This document shows, piece after piece, positions 38,676-49,176 of a stretch of DNA of 64,000 bases. This DNA is from Fidelibacterota bacterium. Lineage in GTDB: Bacteria; Fidelibacterota; Marinisomatia; Marinisomatales; UBA1611. Location: assembly GCA_002708715.1 (NCBI GenBank), contig PAPB01000028.1:1-64000 (forward strand), in the 5' to 3' direction. Both the position numbers and the translations under genes were made by a program. How positions within the stretch are numbered: the stretch's first letter is position 1; every line of letters starts with the position of its first letter. Below the pieces are notes generated by a model. That model saw only the letters and a program-made list of their open reading frames with translations, was not told the DNA's origin and ran no database searches.

Positions 38676-40145
38676 TTAACTATCAGATACCTGATAGTTA
38701 GGTGCTTCTTTTACAATCCTAACCTCATGGGGATGGTTCTCTTTTATCCCCGCTGTAGTAATTTGAGTAAATACAGACTTATTTCCAAATTCAATAATAT
38801 TTTCACAACCACAATAGCCCATAGAAGATCTTATTCCTCCAATCAACTGATGAATGGTATTACGAACGGGCCCTCTATATGGTACCATTCCTTCGATACC
38901 TTCTGGTACTAATTTATTGGCATCCGCCCCTTCTTGAAAATATCGATCACCACTGCCCTTTTTCATTGCACCCATTGAACCCATACCTCTATATGATTTA
39001 TACTGACGCCCTTCATAGAGTATTGTCTCTCCTGGACTCTCATCCATGCCAGCTAAAAGGCTACCAAGCATAACTGAATTTGCACCAGCGGCTAAAGCCT
39101 TAGCCAAATCACCACTATAACGTAATCCACCATCAGCAATAACTGGTATATCTTCATTCCTAGCTACGTCAACAGAATCAATAATAGCAGTTAATTGAGG
39201 AACACCTACACCTGCTATTACTCGTGTCGTACAACTAGCGCCTGCGCCAATTCCTATTTTAACGCAGTCTACTCCTGCATCAATTAAGGCCTTAGTACCT
39301 TCACCAGTTGCTACATTTCCAGCAATTATCGATAACTGAGGAAAATCTGATTTTAATAATTCAATTGATTTTAATACCCCTTTTGAATGCCCATGCGCTG
39401 TATCTATCACAACAACATCTACATCTACCCTTAATAATTCAGCAGCACGCTCATAAGAGTCTTCAGATACACCAATCGCAGCACCAACCCTAAGCCTACC
39501 ATTATTATCCTTGCAAGCATTAGGATAATCTTCATTTTTTTGAATATCTTTTACTGTTATAAGTCCTGTAAGATTATGATTATCATCAACAACCAATAAT
39601 TTTTCAATTCTATGCTTTTGTAATATTTCTTTTGCTTTATTTAATGATGTTCCTACTGGGACTGTCACAAGATTATCACAAGTCATACGCTCTGACACAT
39701 TTAACATTTCATTTGTCTCAAACCTAATATCTCTATTAGTAATAATGCCTTTTAGCATTTCATTCTCAACAACTGGTAGACCACTTATTCTATACTCAGA
39801 CATAATCTTTTTTGCTTCAGCTATCGTAGCATTTTGATTTACAGTAATAGGATTTTGAATCATACCACTCTCTGATCTTTTAACCTTATCAACCATATTA
39901 ACTTGGTCTTCAATATCTAAATTTTTATGGATAACACCTAAACCTCCTGTCCTTGCAAGAGCTATTGCCATATCACTCTCGGTGACTGTATCCATAGCAG
40001 CACTTAATATGGGTATATTTAAATCAATATTTTTTGTTAGTTTTGTTTTCAAACTAACATCACGAGGGAGCACATTTGATTTTTGAGGCACTAATAAAAC
40101 ATCATCAAATGTAAAAGACTGCTTAAATGGTGGTCTATTTTTCAC
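38676..40145 (-). CDS. guaB: Inosine-5'-monophosphate dehydrogenase
   Basis: [20 protein letters not shown], two CBS segments, [26 protein letters not shown]. Confidence 0.97.
   Translation of the reverse strand: MKNRPPFKQSFTFDDVLLVPQKSNVLPRDVSLKTKLTKNIDLNIPILSAAMDTVTESDMAIALARTGGLGVIHKNLDIEDQVNMVDKVKRSESGMIQNPITVNQNATIAEAKKIMSEYRISGLPVVENEMLKGIITNRDIRFETNEMLNVSERMTCDNLVTVPVGTSLNKAKEILQKHRIEKLLVVDDNHNLTGLITVKDIQKNEDYPNACKDNNGRLRVGAAIGVSEDSYERAAELLRVDVDVVVIDTAHGHSKGVLKSIELLKSDFPQLSIIAGNVATGEGTKALIDAGVDCVKIGIGAGASCTTRVIAGVGVPQLTAIIDSVDVARNEDIPVIADGGLRYSGDLAKALAAGANSVMLGSLLAGMDESPGETILYEGRQYKSYRGMGSMGAMKKGSGDRYFQEGADANKLVPEGIEGMVPYRGPVRNTIHQLIGGIRSSMGYCGCENIIEFGNKSVFTQITTAGIKENHPHEVRIVKEAPNYQVSDS
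38677..38700. terminator. Shared hairpin between convergent rpsT and guaB, overlapping the guaB stop codon
   Basis: Perfect inverted repeat TAACTATCAG-ATAC-CTGATAGTTA (10 bp stem, 4 nt loop). Confidence 0.6.
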
Positions 40146-40147
40146 TT

Positions 40148-41677
40148 TTACTCCAACGTTAAAACTTCAGAGATAATATCTAATATTGTTCCAGATCGAA
40201 CAAATTTAGTGACGCTATTAATTTCATTATACAACGATCGATCTCCACTTTGAAAAGAACAATATTTATTTAATGCTTTCAATATAGGTTTAGTCCCATG
40301 ACCTGCATCTAAATCTGAAGAACAAATATAATAAGCTGCACCTGCTACAATCAATTCTATTGATAATATTTTATCAATATTTTTTTGTATACCCATCAGC
40401 TTATATCCTGCCCAAGGCGCCATACTTACTATATCTTCTTGTCCACCAGACGTTGGCATTGAATCTATACTCGCAGGATGAGATAAAGTTTTATTTTCAG
40501 ATGCAAGAGCAGAAGCGGTAACATGCGCAATCATATACCCAGATTCTATGCCTGGAGTTTTTGTTACAAAGGGAGGTATTTTATCTTTAATACCCTTCAT
40601 GAAATAATGAATTCTTCTTTCTGATATTGCACCAAGTTCTGAAAAAGAGATTGCAAGTGAGTCTAAAGCCAATGCTACATGTTCAGCATGAAAATGTCCA
40701 GAACTGACAATGTTATTATTATCAAAAATTAAAGGATTATCGCTAATACTATTTATCTCATTGTTAATTATTTTTGCAGAATTTGCAAATATATCTCTAC
40801 AAGCTCCATGAATATGAGGTATACAACGAAAGCTATAAGGATCTTGTACTTTCCCACAATTGTTATGCGATTTTACTACTCCACTGTTATTTAATAATCT
40901 ATATACATTATTCGCACTAGATCTTTGTCCTAAATGCAGTTTAAGAGTATGAATTTTTTTTTGAAAAACTTTTCTACTTGAAAAACTATTTTCTACAGAG
41001 ATTGCGCCAGCAATATCTGCAACTTTTAATAACCGCTCACCATTAATTAAATTATTAATTGCAATCGCGGTAGATACTTGAGTACCATTAATTAGACTGA
41101 TACCTTCCTTTGGCTTCAGTGACAAGGGTCTAATTCTTACTTTACTTAATGCTGCCGTTGTTTTAATTCTTTCACCTTTACAAAAAACTTCACCTTCGCC
41201 TATTAGTGCTAGAGCCAAATGTCCTAATGGTGCTAAATCACCACTTGCACCAACTGACCCTTTTTCAGGAATAACAGGTAAAATATCTTTATTTAAAAAT
41301 TGTATAATTTTTTTAGCTAATTCTATACTGACACCACTATATCCTTTAGAAAAAGTAAGTAATTTCAAAAAAAGTATTGTACGAACAAGACCTAAACTCA
41401 TTGGCGCACCAGTGCCAGATGCGTGACTCCTGACTAAATTCATTTGAAGTTTTGCTATATGAGGAGAATCAATTGTGATATGGCTAAGATTACCAAATCC
41501 AGTATTAACTCCGTAAATGGATTTACCTTTTTTGAGGGCATTTATTAAATGATTATGAGATTTTATAATTCTCTTTTCTGATTTACTAGAAAGTAAAACT
41601 TTTACAGGACCTTTGTAAAAAGGATAAAAATCTTTGTAGGTACGATTTTTATTTGAAACAAGTAGGGTTTCCATCAA
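40148..41677 (-). CDS. hutH: Aromatic amino-acid ammonia-lyase, probable histidine ammonia-lyase
   Basis: MIO-forming [44 protein letters not shown]. Confidence 0.88.
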   Translation of the reverse strand: MMETLLVSNKNRTYKDFYPFYKGPVKVLLSSKSEKRIIKSHNHLINALKKGKSIYGVNTGFGNLSHITIDSPHIAKLQMNLVRSHASGTGAPMSLGLVRTILFLKLLTFSKGYSGVSIELAKKIIQFLNKDILPVIPEKGSVGASGDLAPLGHLALALIGEGEVFCKGERIKTTAALSKVRIRPLSLKPKEGISLINGTQVSTAIAINNLINGERLLKVADIAGAISVENSFSSRKVFQKKIHTLKLHLGQRSSANNVYRLLNNSGVVKSHNNCGKVQDPYSFRCIPHIHGACRDIFANSAKIINNEINSISDNPLIFDNNNIVSSGHFHAEHVALALDSLAISFSELGAISERRIHYFMKGIKDKIPPFVTKTPGIESGYMIAHVTASALASENKTLSHPASIDSMPTSGGQEDIVSMAPWAGYKLMGIQKNIDKILSIELIVAGAAYYICSSDLDAGHGTKPILKALNKYCSFQSGDRSLYNEINSVTKFVRSGTILDIISEVLTLE

Positions 41678-41722
41678 CTAATTTATAGAGTCTTATCTAT
41701 TGATTCCAATGATAGAAAATTG

Positions 41723-44533
41723 TTATTTAATTGAATAAAATTCTGAAAAAGTATGCATTTCTACTGGCAATGATTGACTGAAAATTTCACCATATCTTTT
41801 TACAACTATACGATTATCTAAACATAAAAATTTTCCTGCATCATAGCTCGTTCTTATAAGCCTTCCAAAACCTTGTCTAAACCGAATTGCAGCTTCAGGA
41901 AGACTGTACTCCATAAAGCTATTTCCACCCATTTTATTAACATATTCCGAGTATGATTTGATTAAAGGTTCACTTGGGACATCAAAAGGCAACTTAACCA
42001 AAACTAAAATTTCTAATAAGTCCCCAGGCAAATCCACTCCCTCCCAAAAACTATTTGTACCAAATAATATTCCGTTTGGATTTTGATGCATACCTTTTAT
42101 AATTGCTGGTTTTGAAGCTCCTCTTGTTTGAGCAAAAAGAGGCAAATCCCTTCCATCTTTTTTCGCTCTTAATTCTTTAGCTGTATCACTTAAAGCTTTA
42201 ATTGATGTAAATAGGACCATTATCCTTTTATTAAATGTCTTATGTAAATAATATACTAATTCGGAAATCGCTTTTGAATCGTTTGATATTTCACGAGCTC
42301 CTCCATATTGATAATAGCTTACTTGTTCATTATAGAAGAAAGGACTTAAAAAATCTTTTGTCAAGACATTGCCATAATCTCCAAGCCCAATTCTTCCAAG
42401 AAAATAACTAAATGAGTTTTGTACCTTTAATGTTGCAGAAGTTAGAATGCAATTTTCTAATTGATTAAAAAAAGAAGTATGTAAAGTATCTGAGACATCT
42501 ACCAAAGAAGCATGCAATGATATTTGTAGTATTTGATTCTCACTACCTCGGCTTCTATATTCTCCTTCCATCCAATAAACCCACTCAGAATTTTGGTTTT
42601 CAGTTAAATGAACTATTGTATTCAATAAAACAGTGGACGTCTCTAAACCTTGTTCTATAATATTATGCAATACTGTATAGTCAGATCTTTTTGGATCCAT
42701 TTCAAGTATCATCTTTTTCATTTTATCCAAAATAGAAAAAATTATTTCAAAACTTTTTTTCAATGAATCTAAGCTTAGTTTAGTAGAAGCATATATTTTA
42801 TCAATATTCCCAAGTATTGGCTTGTCTTGATATGCTTTGGTAGGAGAATATCTATGCTGGTTATCATCAACAAGATCCGTCATAAAACTTTTTAAATATT
42901 GCGATGCATTTTGAACAGCAGCCTTTAATTCTTCTCTACTGTTTTTAACATCGCTATTTATTTCAGATATATTATTTAATATATTGTTCCAACGATTAGA
43001 TCTAGGATGAGATGGATCCAAAGTTTGTAATTGATAGGTGACTTGCTGCTCATTCCATTCAACTTTAAACTGATCATACGCCGCTTTAACTAAATTATGG
43101 GCCTCATCAACAATCACCGAAGAATAGGAAGGTAAAAGACCTTCCTGAGATACATTTGTCATTAGCAGCGAGTGATTTGCAACAATAATGTGTGCCTGAA
43201 AAATATTTTTTTTAAGATTTCCATAATAGCATCCTCTATGCCGATTGCAAATTTCACTAGTACAAAACCCAGTATCACTAGATATTGCAGATTTAAGCCA
43301 ATTTCTCCTTGTGTTTAAAAAACCCGAGCACTCCGCAATATCTCCAGTTTTAGTCCAAAATAACCAAAATACGATTGGAATTAAAGCCTCAAGGTCAATA
43401 TGATCTAGAGTTTTTGCATCAGATATAAGCCAATTGAACCGAGTCTTACAGATATAATTTTTTCTACCTTTTAGCATCACTGCTTTTATAGGGACATCTA
43501 AAGCAGTAGAGAGCAAAGGTAAATCTTTATGAAATAATTGATCTTGCAAATGTTTTGTATTGCACGCGATAATAACAGGGCCATTTTCTTCTACATTTCC
43601 ACTCTCTTTAATTGCACCAAAAAGATATGCCATTGTTTTACCTAGACCAGTACCAGCCTCCAATACACCAATTTTACCATTTTCTGATAATATATCGTTA
43701 ACTAGTTGAGCATACTCTTTTTGATTTGGCCTACTTTCAAAATTTGGATGTACATTGGATAGAGTTCCACTTTCACCAAAAACATCATCTGCAGAAAGTG
43801 ATTGGATATCCCTTTTACCATTGTGGCTGTATATATTAGTCTGGCATTGTGGAATGTTTTTTTGTTCAATCATTCCTTTTTTTAAATCGCCTTGTTTTAT
43901 TAATGTATTTGCTAAATTAACATAAAGCTGAATGTTTGGTATGTCTGTGCCTTGAATAAGGGAATTTACTTTTGATATCAATTCTAATGGATATCCAGCA
44001 ATTTCATTTATTAATTCTAAAAAAATTTGGCCTGTATTTTCCGTATCATTCTCAGCTCTATGCGCACCCTCAGAAGATAAACCATAATAGTCTGATAAAG
44101 CACTTAAATTAAAAACTGGCTGATCAAACAAGAGACTCCTCGCAAGTTGAAGGGTATCATACTTAATAAAATTCTTTTCTTTTTTTCCATGACGTAAACA
44201 AAGTTGAGAAAGAAATTTTTCATCAAAATGAATATTATGAGCAACAAGAGGTATATCATCTAAAAAATTTAAAAACTCATCAATTATTTTTTCTTCATTA
44301 GGAGCCTTACTTACCATTATGTTAGATATACCTGTAATATCTGATATAATAGCTGGAATATTGCGTCCAGGATTTACTAAGCTTACAAAACGATCTACTA
44401 TTTCACCATTTTCAAACCGAATAGCAGCGATCTCTATAATTCTATCATTTATAGGGTCTAATCCTGTTGTTTCAAAATCAAATGCAGTAAAAGATGACAG
44501 GTCTAAAGATTGAAGTAATTTTTGAGTATTCAA
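41723..44533 (-). CDS. dinG: DnaQ-type 3'-5' exonuclease fused to DinG-family helicase
   Basis: AFDFETTGLDPINDRIIEIAA (DEDD exonuclease), EAGTGLGKTMAYL, Fe-S Cys CSGFLNTRRNW...CTSEICNRHRGCYYG, VIVDEAHNL, GTNSFWEGVDLPGD. Confidence 0.93.
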   Translation of the reverse strand: MNTQKLLQSLDLSSFTAFDFETTGLDPINDRIIEIAAIRFENGEIVDRFVSLVNPGRNIPAIISDITGISNIMVSKAPNEEKIIDEFLNFLDDIPLVAHNIHFDEKFLSQLCLRHGKKEKNFIKYDTLQLARSLLFDQPVFNLSALSDYYGLSSEGAHRAENDTENTGQIFLELINEIAGYPLELISKVNSLIQGTDIPNIQLYVNLANTLIKQGDLKKGMIEQKNIPQCQTNIYSHNGKRDIQSLSADDVFGESGTLSNVHPNFESRPNQKEYAQLVNDILSENGKIGVLEAGTGLGKTMAYLFGAIKESGNVEENGPVIIACNTKHLQDQLFHKDLPLLSTALDVPIKAVMLKGRKNYICKTRFNWLISDAKTLDHIDLEALIPIVFWLFWTKTGDIAECSGFLNTRRNWLKSAISSDTGFCTSEICNRHRGCYYGNLKKNIFQAHIIVANHSLLMTNVSQEGLLPSYSSVIVDEAHNLVKAAYDQFKVEWNEQQVTYQLQTLDPSHPRSNRWNNILNNISEINSDVKNSREELKAAVQNASQYLKSFMTDLVDDNQHRYSPTKAYQDKPILGNIDKIYASTKLSLDSLKKSFEIIFSILDKMKKMILEMDPKRSDYTVLHNIIEQGLETSTVLLNTIVHLTENQNSEWVYWMEGEYRSRGSENQILQISLHASLVDVSDTLHTSFFNQLENCILTSATLKVQNSFSYFLGRIGLGDYGNVLTKDFLSPFFYNEQVSYYQYGGAREISNDSKAISELVYYLHKTFNKRIMVLFTSIKALSDTAKELRAKKDGRDLPLFAQTRGASKPAIIKGMHQNPNGILFGTNSFWEGVDLPGDLLEILVLVKLPFDVPSEPLIKSYSEYVNKMGGNSFMEYSLPEAAIRFRQGFGRLIRTSYDAGKFLCLDNRIVVKRYGEIFSQSLPVEMHTFSEFYSIK

Positions 44534-44544
44534 TTAGTCGACTG

Positions 44545-45759
44545 CTATGAAAAAAGGATTTTAAAATAAAAAAGAGGGCTAGAGAGTTCATCTTTTGGAA
44601 TTTCATTAGATAGCATACCTGATATTATTTCCTGAACCTCTTTATTTCTAGATGCTCTATTAATAACAAAGTTCAATAAAAAACTAGATCTAGATAAAGA
44701 TTGTAATTTTGTACTGGTTCGCAACTCTTTTCCTATCTCATCCCATAGTAGCAGGTCATACATTTTCAGCATATTCTCAGAATAGTCTCCTGATTGCTTT
44801 GCTTTTCGTACAACAGATATAGCATATTTTGCGGAGACCATAGCATTACCAATACCTTCCCCTGTAAAGGGATCAATTAATCCAGCAGAATCTCCAAGCA
44901 ACATATAACCATCTCCATGATTTTTTCTATGAACACTTCCCATTGGCAGGTTCCATCCTTTTGGATTTTCTAATGGTTTTGCATTTGAGAATCTCTCTTT
45001 GAAATATTTTGATAGAGTTACTTCATTTAAAATATTTCTTAAAGTTCTGTCTTCTTTTTTTGCATCATTCTTGCTTAAACCGATACCAATATTTGCTTTG
45101 TTATTTCCAGCAGGGAATAACCAAAAGTATCCAGGTTTAACTTCGCTTATATAGTGAAGTTCAATCTGATTTGAAAGTCCAGTTATACCTTCATAATAAC
45201 ACCTTATCGCAACTGCCGTATTATCCATGTCCCTCTTATAAGTTTTTGACTTTCTTGCGATAACAGAATTTGCACCATCACATCCTAAGATAATTGGAGC
45301 CTCAATTATCTTTTCAATTCCTTCATTATCGACTCCACAAATACCGATAAGTTTGTTTTTTTCATAGATTAAATCTTTAACCTTAAAGCCCTCAAGTGTA
45401 TCCGTAACGCTTTTGGCTTTATTAAATAAATAATTATCAAAAATTTCTCTAGGGATCACAAAACCTTTAGTAATATGATTGTTATTTTTATTACCCTTAA
45501 GATGAACATCAAATTGACTATGGTTGGGTCCACCAAATGTAATTCTATTTATCTCAGAACCGTTTAACTTTTCGACTTCACTAATTAAATTTAGCTCTTC
45601 CATAATACGAACACTTTTACCAGATAATGCATCCCCACAAATTTTATCTCTAGGGAATATAGCTTTATCAAGAAGAATACAATTTAAATTATATTTGTCT
45701 GCATAAAGAGCAGCTGTAGAGCCAGCAGGACCAGCCCCGACAATTATCGCATCATACAT
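44545..45759 (-). CDS. Geranylgeranyl reductase-family flavoprotein
   Basis: DAIIVGAGPAGSTAALYADKYNLNCILLDKAIFPRDKICGDALS; MLLGDSAGLIDPFTGEGIGNAM. Confidence 0.9.
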   Translation of the reverse strand: MYDAIIVGAGPAGSTAALYADKYNLNCILLDKAIFPRDKICGDALSGKSVRIMEELNLISEVEKLNGSEINRITFGGPNHSQFDVHLKGNKNNNHITKGFVIPREIFDNYLFNKAKSVTDTLEGFKVKDLIYEKNKLIGICGVDNEGIEKIIEAPIILGCDGANSVIARKSKTYKRDMDNTAVAIRCYYEGITGLSNQIELHYISEVKPGYFWLFPAGNNKANIGIGLSKNDAKKEDRTLRNILNEVTLSKYFKERFSNAKPLENPKGWNLPMGSVHRKNHGDGYMLLGDSAGLIDPFTGEGIGNAMVSAKYAISVVRKAKQSGDYSENMLKMYDLLLWDEIGKELRTSTKLQSLSRSSFLLNFVINRASRNKEVQEIISGMLSNEIPKDELSSPLFYFKILFS

Positions 45760-45761
45760 AT

Positions 45762-46571
45762 TTATTCTTCTAAAAAGTCTACACCAAAAGATGGAAATAC
45801 AATGCCATATCGAAAATAATTTATTGTCCTAATAATAAAAAATAAACTGCATAGTGGGATTAAAAACCAAGGCACACGAACACATAAAAACATTGCAAAA
45901 GAAAATAAAGGAAAAAATCTGGCTCTTTGTAAATGTCGAACGTGATTAGGCCAAACTAATGTAATTAATGGAAATGGTACTGAAACTGAACCGGCTGTAC
46001 TTATAATAGGATCATCCAAATAGATACCTAACACCACAGAAAAAAGCATCAATAATAAAGAAAAGGAAAAATATTCGATTTTATTATTCCAATCAAAATG
46101 ATTCCACTCACCTTTGTTTTCATCTAAAATTAATGGAAATTGAAAAACTAAAAGTCCAGATAAAAATGCTAATGAATAAGGAATCAAACCAATAAAATTT
46201 GGTAATAACCCACTTACCCCAATGTTTCCAAAAATAAGTAGTAGGTATGATACAATTGTATGAATTAAAATTTCTCTATTACTAAGAATTTTTGATCCAA
46301 CTTCCCATAAATTATTTGGTTTTAATATAAATAAATATAATATTGAAATAATTATAATTTTCATTAAGCCAATAGCCCAACCTTGCCATGACCAGTAAAC
46401 AAATCGTTCGTTTATATCTATCCCAACAACAGTACCCGCGACGACTAGAGTCCATAAAGAAAATAATCTAAGCAATCCCATAGAGTCCATTTTCTTACCT
46501 AGATCAACAAACAAAGAATTTAATCGATTAAAATAGTTTGATTTTTTAGGAAATAAACGAGCGATAATCAT
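45762..46571 (-). CDS. Multi-pass integral membrane protein of unknown function
   Basis: Several hydrophobic segments; no motif recognised. Confidence 0.6.
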   Translation of the reverse strand: MIIARLFPKKSNYFNRLNSLFVDLGKKMDSMGLLRLFSLWTLVVAGTVVGIDINERFVYWSWQGWAIGLMKIIIISILYLFILKPNNLWEVGSKILSNREILIHTIVSYLLLIFGNIGVSGLLPNFIGLIPYSLAFLSGLLVFQFPLILDENKGEWNHFDWNNKIEYFSFSLLLMLFSVVLGIYLDDPIISTAGSVSVPFPLITLVWPNHVRHLQRARFFPLFSFAMFLCVRVPWFLIPLCSLFFIIRTINYFRYGIVFPSFGVDFLEE

Positions 46572-46574
46572 AAA

Positions 46575-47963
46575 CTATCCAATGATTGGATTTCCTGTTA
46601 AAATTGCAATCACTTCATTTGTTATAATAAAACCAACAACTAATGCTGAAATGATAAAAAGAGCCTTCACAAGATTTGGTTCAAGATTTTTATTTTTCAT
46701 ACCAGTAATCAATTCTTTTATAAAATCATTAACTCCCCATTTTAATAATATAAATAAAGCTGTGAGCATACCACCAATTGGCAACATATACTTAGATGAT
46801 AGATAATCTAAAAAGTCAAAAAAGGAAATATTGAAAATTGTATTAAAATCATTAAAACCACCCATTGACATTGAACAAAAAATTCCCACCAAAGTCACAA
46901 TTGATCCAAAAATAACAGTCGCTTTTTCTCGACTCCATTCTTTCTCATCTATAAAATATGCAGTAATAACTTCTAATATTGATATAGCCGATGTAAGTGC
47001 TGCCATAAACAACAAGAAAAAAAATAAAGATCCCCATAATATTCCACCCGCTATTTGAGGGAACATTGTTGGTAGTGCGACAAAAATTAACCCTGGACCT
47101 GAATCTGGATTAGCACCCAATGCAAATACCGTGGCAAAGATTGCCACTCCTGCCATTATTGCAATAAGAGTATCTAAAAGAATAACCCATAAAGCAGAAG
47201 ATAAAAGATTTTGATCTCTTTTTAGGTAGCTACCATAGGTAATCATTGTCCCCATTCCTAGACTTAATGTAAAAAATGCGTGTCCTAATGCTAAAACAAC
47301 ACTTGATGCATTTAAATCTCCAAATTTTGGTTTAAATAAAAACTCTAACGCCATAGACCCATTGGGAAGTGTTAAACCTCTAACCATTAATAATACCAGA
47401 ATAAATAAAATAGCTGGCATCATAATTTTAGCCCATTTTTCAATACCACCTTTAACACCTTTAATAATCACCATAATTGTTAGGGCCATAAAAGCGATTT
47501 GCCAAAATACAGGATTGATGGGATTTGAAATAAAAGATTTAAATTGCTGACCAGCCAATTCTGGATTTCCTGAAAAATCCATAAAACCGCCTGATAAAGA
47601 AAGCATTGCATATCTAAGTGTCCAACCACCAACAACACCATAGAAAGAGAGGATAACAAATGCAGCGCATACACCTAAAACACCCACAAATTTCCAATTT
47701 GTATTTGGAGCTAAAGTTTTAAATGCACCGACAGGACTTAATTGAGTTTTACGTCCTATTACAAATTCAGCTATTACAATTGGTAAACCGACTAATAAAA
47801 TACATAAAAGGTAAACCACTGTAAAAGCAGCCCCTCCATTTTCACCAGCCATATGCGGATATTTCCAAATATTCCCTAAACCAACTGCCGATCCCGATGC
47901 GGCTAGAATAAATCCAATTTTAGAGCCCCATTGCTCTCTATTTTTCATATACTCCTCCCTCAT
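46575..47963 (-). CDS. Neurotransmitter:sodium symporter (NSS/SNF) family transporter
   Basis: WGSKIGFILAASGSAVGLGNIWKYPHMAGENGGAAFTVVYL; multi-TM. Confidence 0.95.
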   Translation of the reverse strand: MREEYMKNREQWGSKIGFILAASGSAVGLGNIWKYPHMAGENGGAAFTVVYLLCILLVGLPIVIAEFVIGRKTQLSPVGAFKTLAPNTNWKFVGVLGVCAAFVILSFYGVVGGWTLRYAMLSLSGGFMDFSGNPELAGQQFKSFISNPINPVFWQIAFMALTIMVIIKGVKGGIEKWAKIMMPAILFILVLLMVRGLTLPNGSMALEFLFKPKFGDLNASSVVLALGHAFFTLSLGMGTMITYGSYLKRDQNLLSSALWVILLDTLIAIMAGVAIFATVFALGANPDSGPGLIFVALPTMFPQIAGGILWGSLFFFLLFMAALTSAISILEVITAYFIDEKEWSREKATVIFGSIVTLVGIFCSMSMGGFNDFNTIFNISFFDFLDYLSSKYMLPIGGMLTALFILLKWGVNDFIKELITGMKNKNLEPNLVKALFIISALVVGFIITNEVIAILTGNPIIG

Positions 47964-48387
47964 TATTTTCCTTATCTAAAGAACTATTCATCAGCGTGTC
48001 AAAGGAATTCAAATGTGCATCCACCACAGCATCAATCATAGAATAAACATATATGATGCCTATCCACCAAGCATATTTATTCCTTTTTTCTAGATATCTG
48101 TTTCGATTAAGTGGCAAGCTACTATCATAATTATTATAACTTTCTAAATTATTAGACCATGCAGATATAGCAGAAGCTTCTATTGCGATTATCATTGCTG
48201 ATTTCAACCATTTACCATTATAAGCCTGCCCCATACCTGGAATTAAAGAAAAGTAAAATGCTTTTTTAGGATCTTTTTGTTGATTCGTTTTATCATCATT
48301 TGCAACTGCAATATTCAACAATAAAATATATACTCCTATTTTAAGAAATATTATATACTTATCTGGACGCAATACACTCAATTTCAA
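47938..48387 (-). CDS. DUF5683-like membrane protein
   Basis: KKAFYFSLIPGMGQAYNGKWLKSAMIIAIEA...YVYSMIDAVVDAHL. Confidence 0.75.
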   Translation of the reverse strand: MKLSVLRPDKYIIFLKIGVYILLLNIAVANDDKTNQQKDPKKAFYFSLIPGMGQAYNGKWLKSAMIIAIEASAISAWSNNLESYNNYDSSLPLNRNRYLEKRNKYAWWIGIIYVYSMIDAVVDAHLNSFDTLMNSSLDKENNEGGVYEK

Positions 48388-48739
48388 CCAATGCTCCGAG
48401 AGGCAACTTGGATACTTCTACAGTTGATCGTGCAGGAAATGTCACACTGCCAAAAAATTCTTTAAAAACATCATTCACAATTGAAAATTGATCCAGGTTA
48501 ATTAAAAATACTGTTAATTTTATTATATTACTCTTACTTAATCCTGCATCGCATAAAATTAAATCAATATTTTTCAAGACCTGTTTAATTTCAGATTCCA
48601 TGCCTCCTTCTACTAAAGTACCATTCACTGGATCAAGTCCTACTTGGCCACTAGTGAAAATAAAATTATTAATTTCAATTGCCTGGTTATATGTTCCAAC
48701 GGCTTTTGGTGCGTTAGGAGTATGAACTACTTTTTTCAT
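48359..48739 (-). CDS. ridA: RidA family reactive-intermediate deaminase
   Basis: PNAPKAVGTYNQAIEINNFIFTSGQVGLDP; FPARSTVEVSKLPLGALVEIECIA. Confidence 0.94.
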   Translation of the reverse strand: MKKVVHTPNAPKAVGTYNQAIEINNFIFTSGQVGLDPVNGTLVEGGMESEIKQVLKNIDLILCDAGLSKSNIIKLTVFLINLDQFSIVNDVFKEFFGSVTFPARSTVEVSKLPLGALVEIECIASR

Positions 48740-48744
48740 TATTT

Positions 48745-49176
48745 TCAGAATCTATTATCGAGACAGATACAAGGTAATCCAACTTCCTCATTTAATTCAC
48801 GGTAACCATCTCCATCAAATTTTCTTAAAAAAAATTCACCTACAGCTGCTACCGTAGTCTCAAACAAATGTCCACCTAAGGTTTTCATTTCATGATTAGA
48901 TAAAACCACATGAGCATGCACAAAAGATTTGTCATCTTTTAATGTGACATTACCTTCAAAACTTACCAACTCAAGTACTCCTAAAAACTCTTTTTTTATA
49001 TAGGTCTTTGCAACAATATCATATGCACCTATTTCAGTCTGTTTTACAGCTCCTATGCCAGAGATCTTTCCATTCTTAATACCTTGAGAATTACAAAATT
49101 TTGTAATTGTATCCATCACTTTCTCATTTTTTTCAACATAAATAAAATAATCTTCACCTATTTGTTTATATTGCAT
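48745..49176 (-). CDS. PPC/DUF296 domain protein
   Basis: GKISGIGAVKQTEIGAYD...HAHVVLSNHEMKTLGGHLFETTVAAVGEFFLRK. Confidence 0.88.
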   Translation of the reverse strand: MQYKQIGEDYFIYVEKNEKVMDTITKFCNSQGIKNGKISGIGAVKQTEIGAYDIVAKTYIKKEFLGVLELVSFEGNVTLKDDKSFVHAHVVLSNHEMKTLGGHLFETTVAAVGEFFLRKFDGDGYRELNEEVGLPCICLDNRF

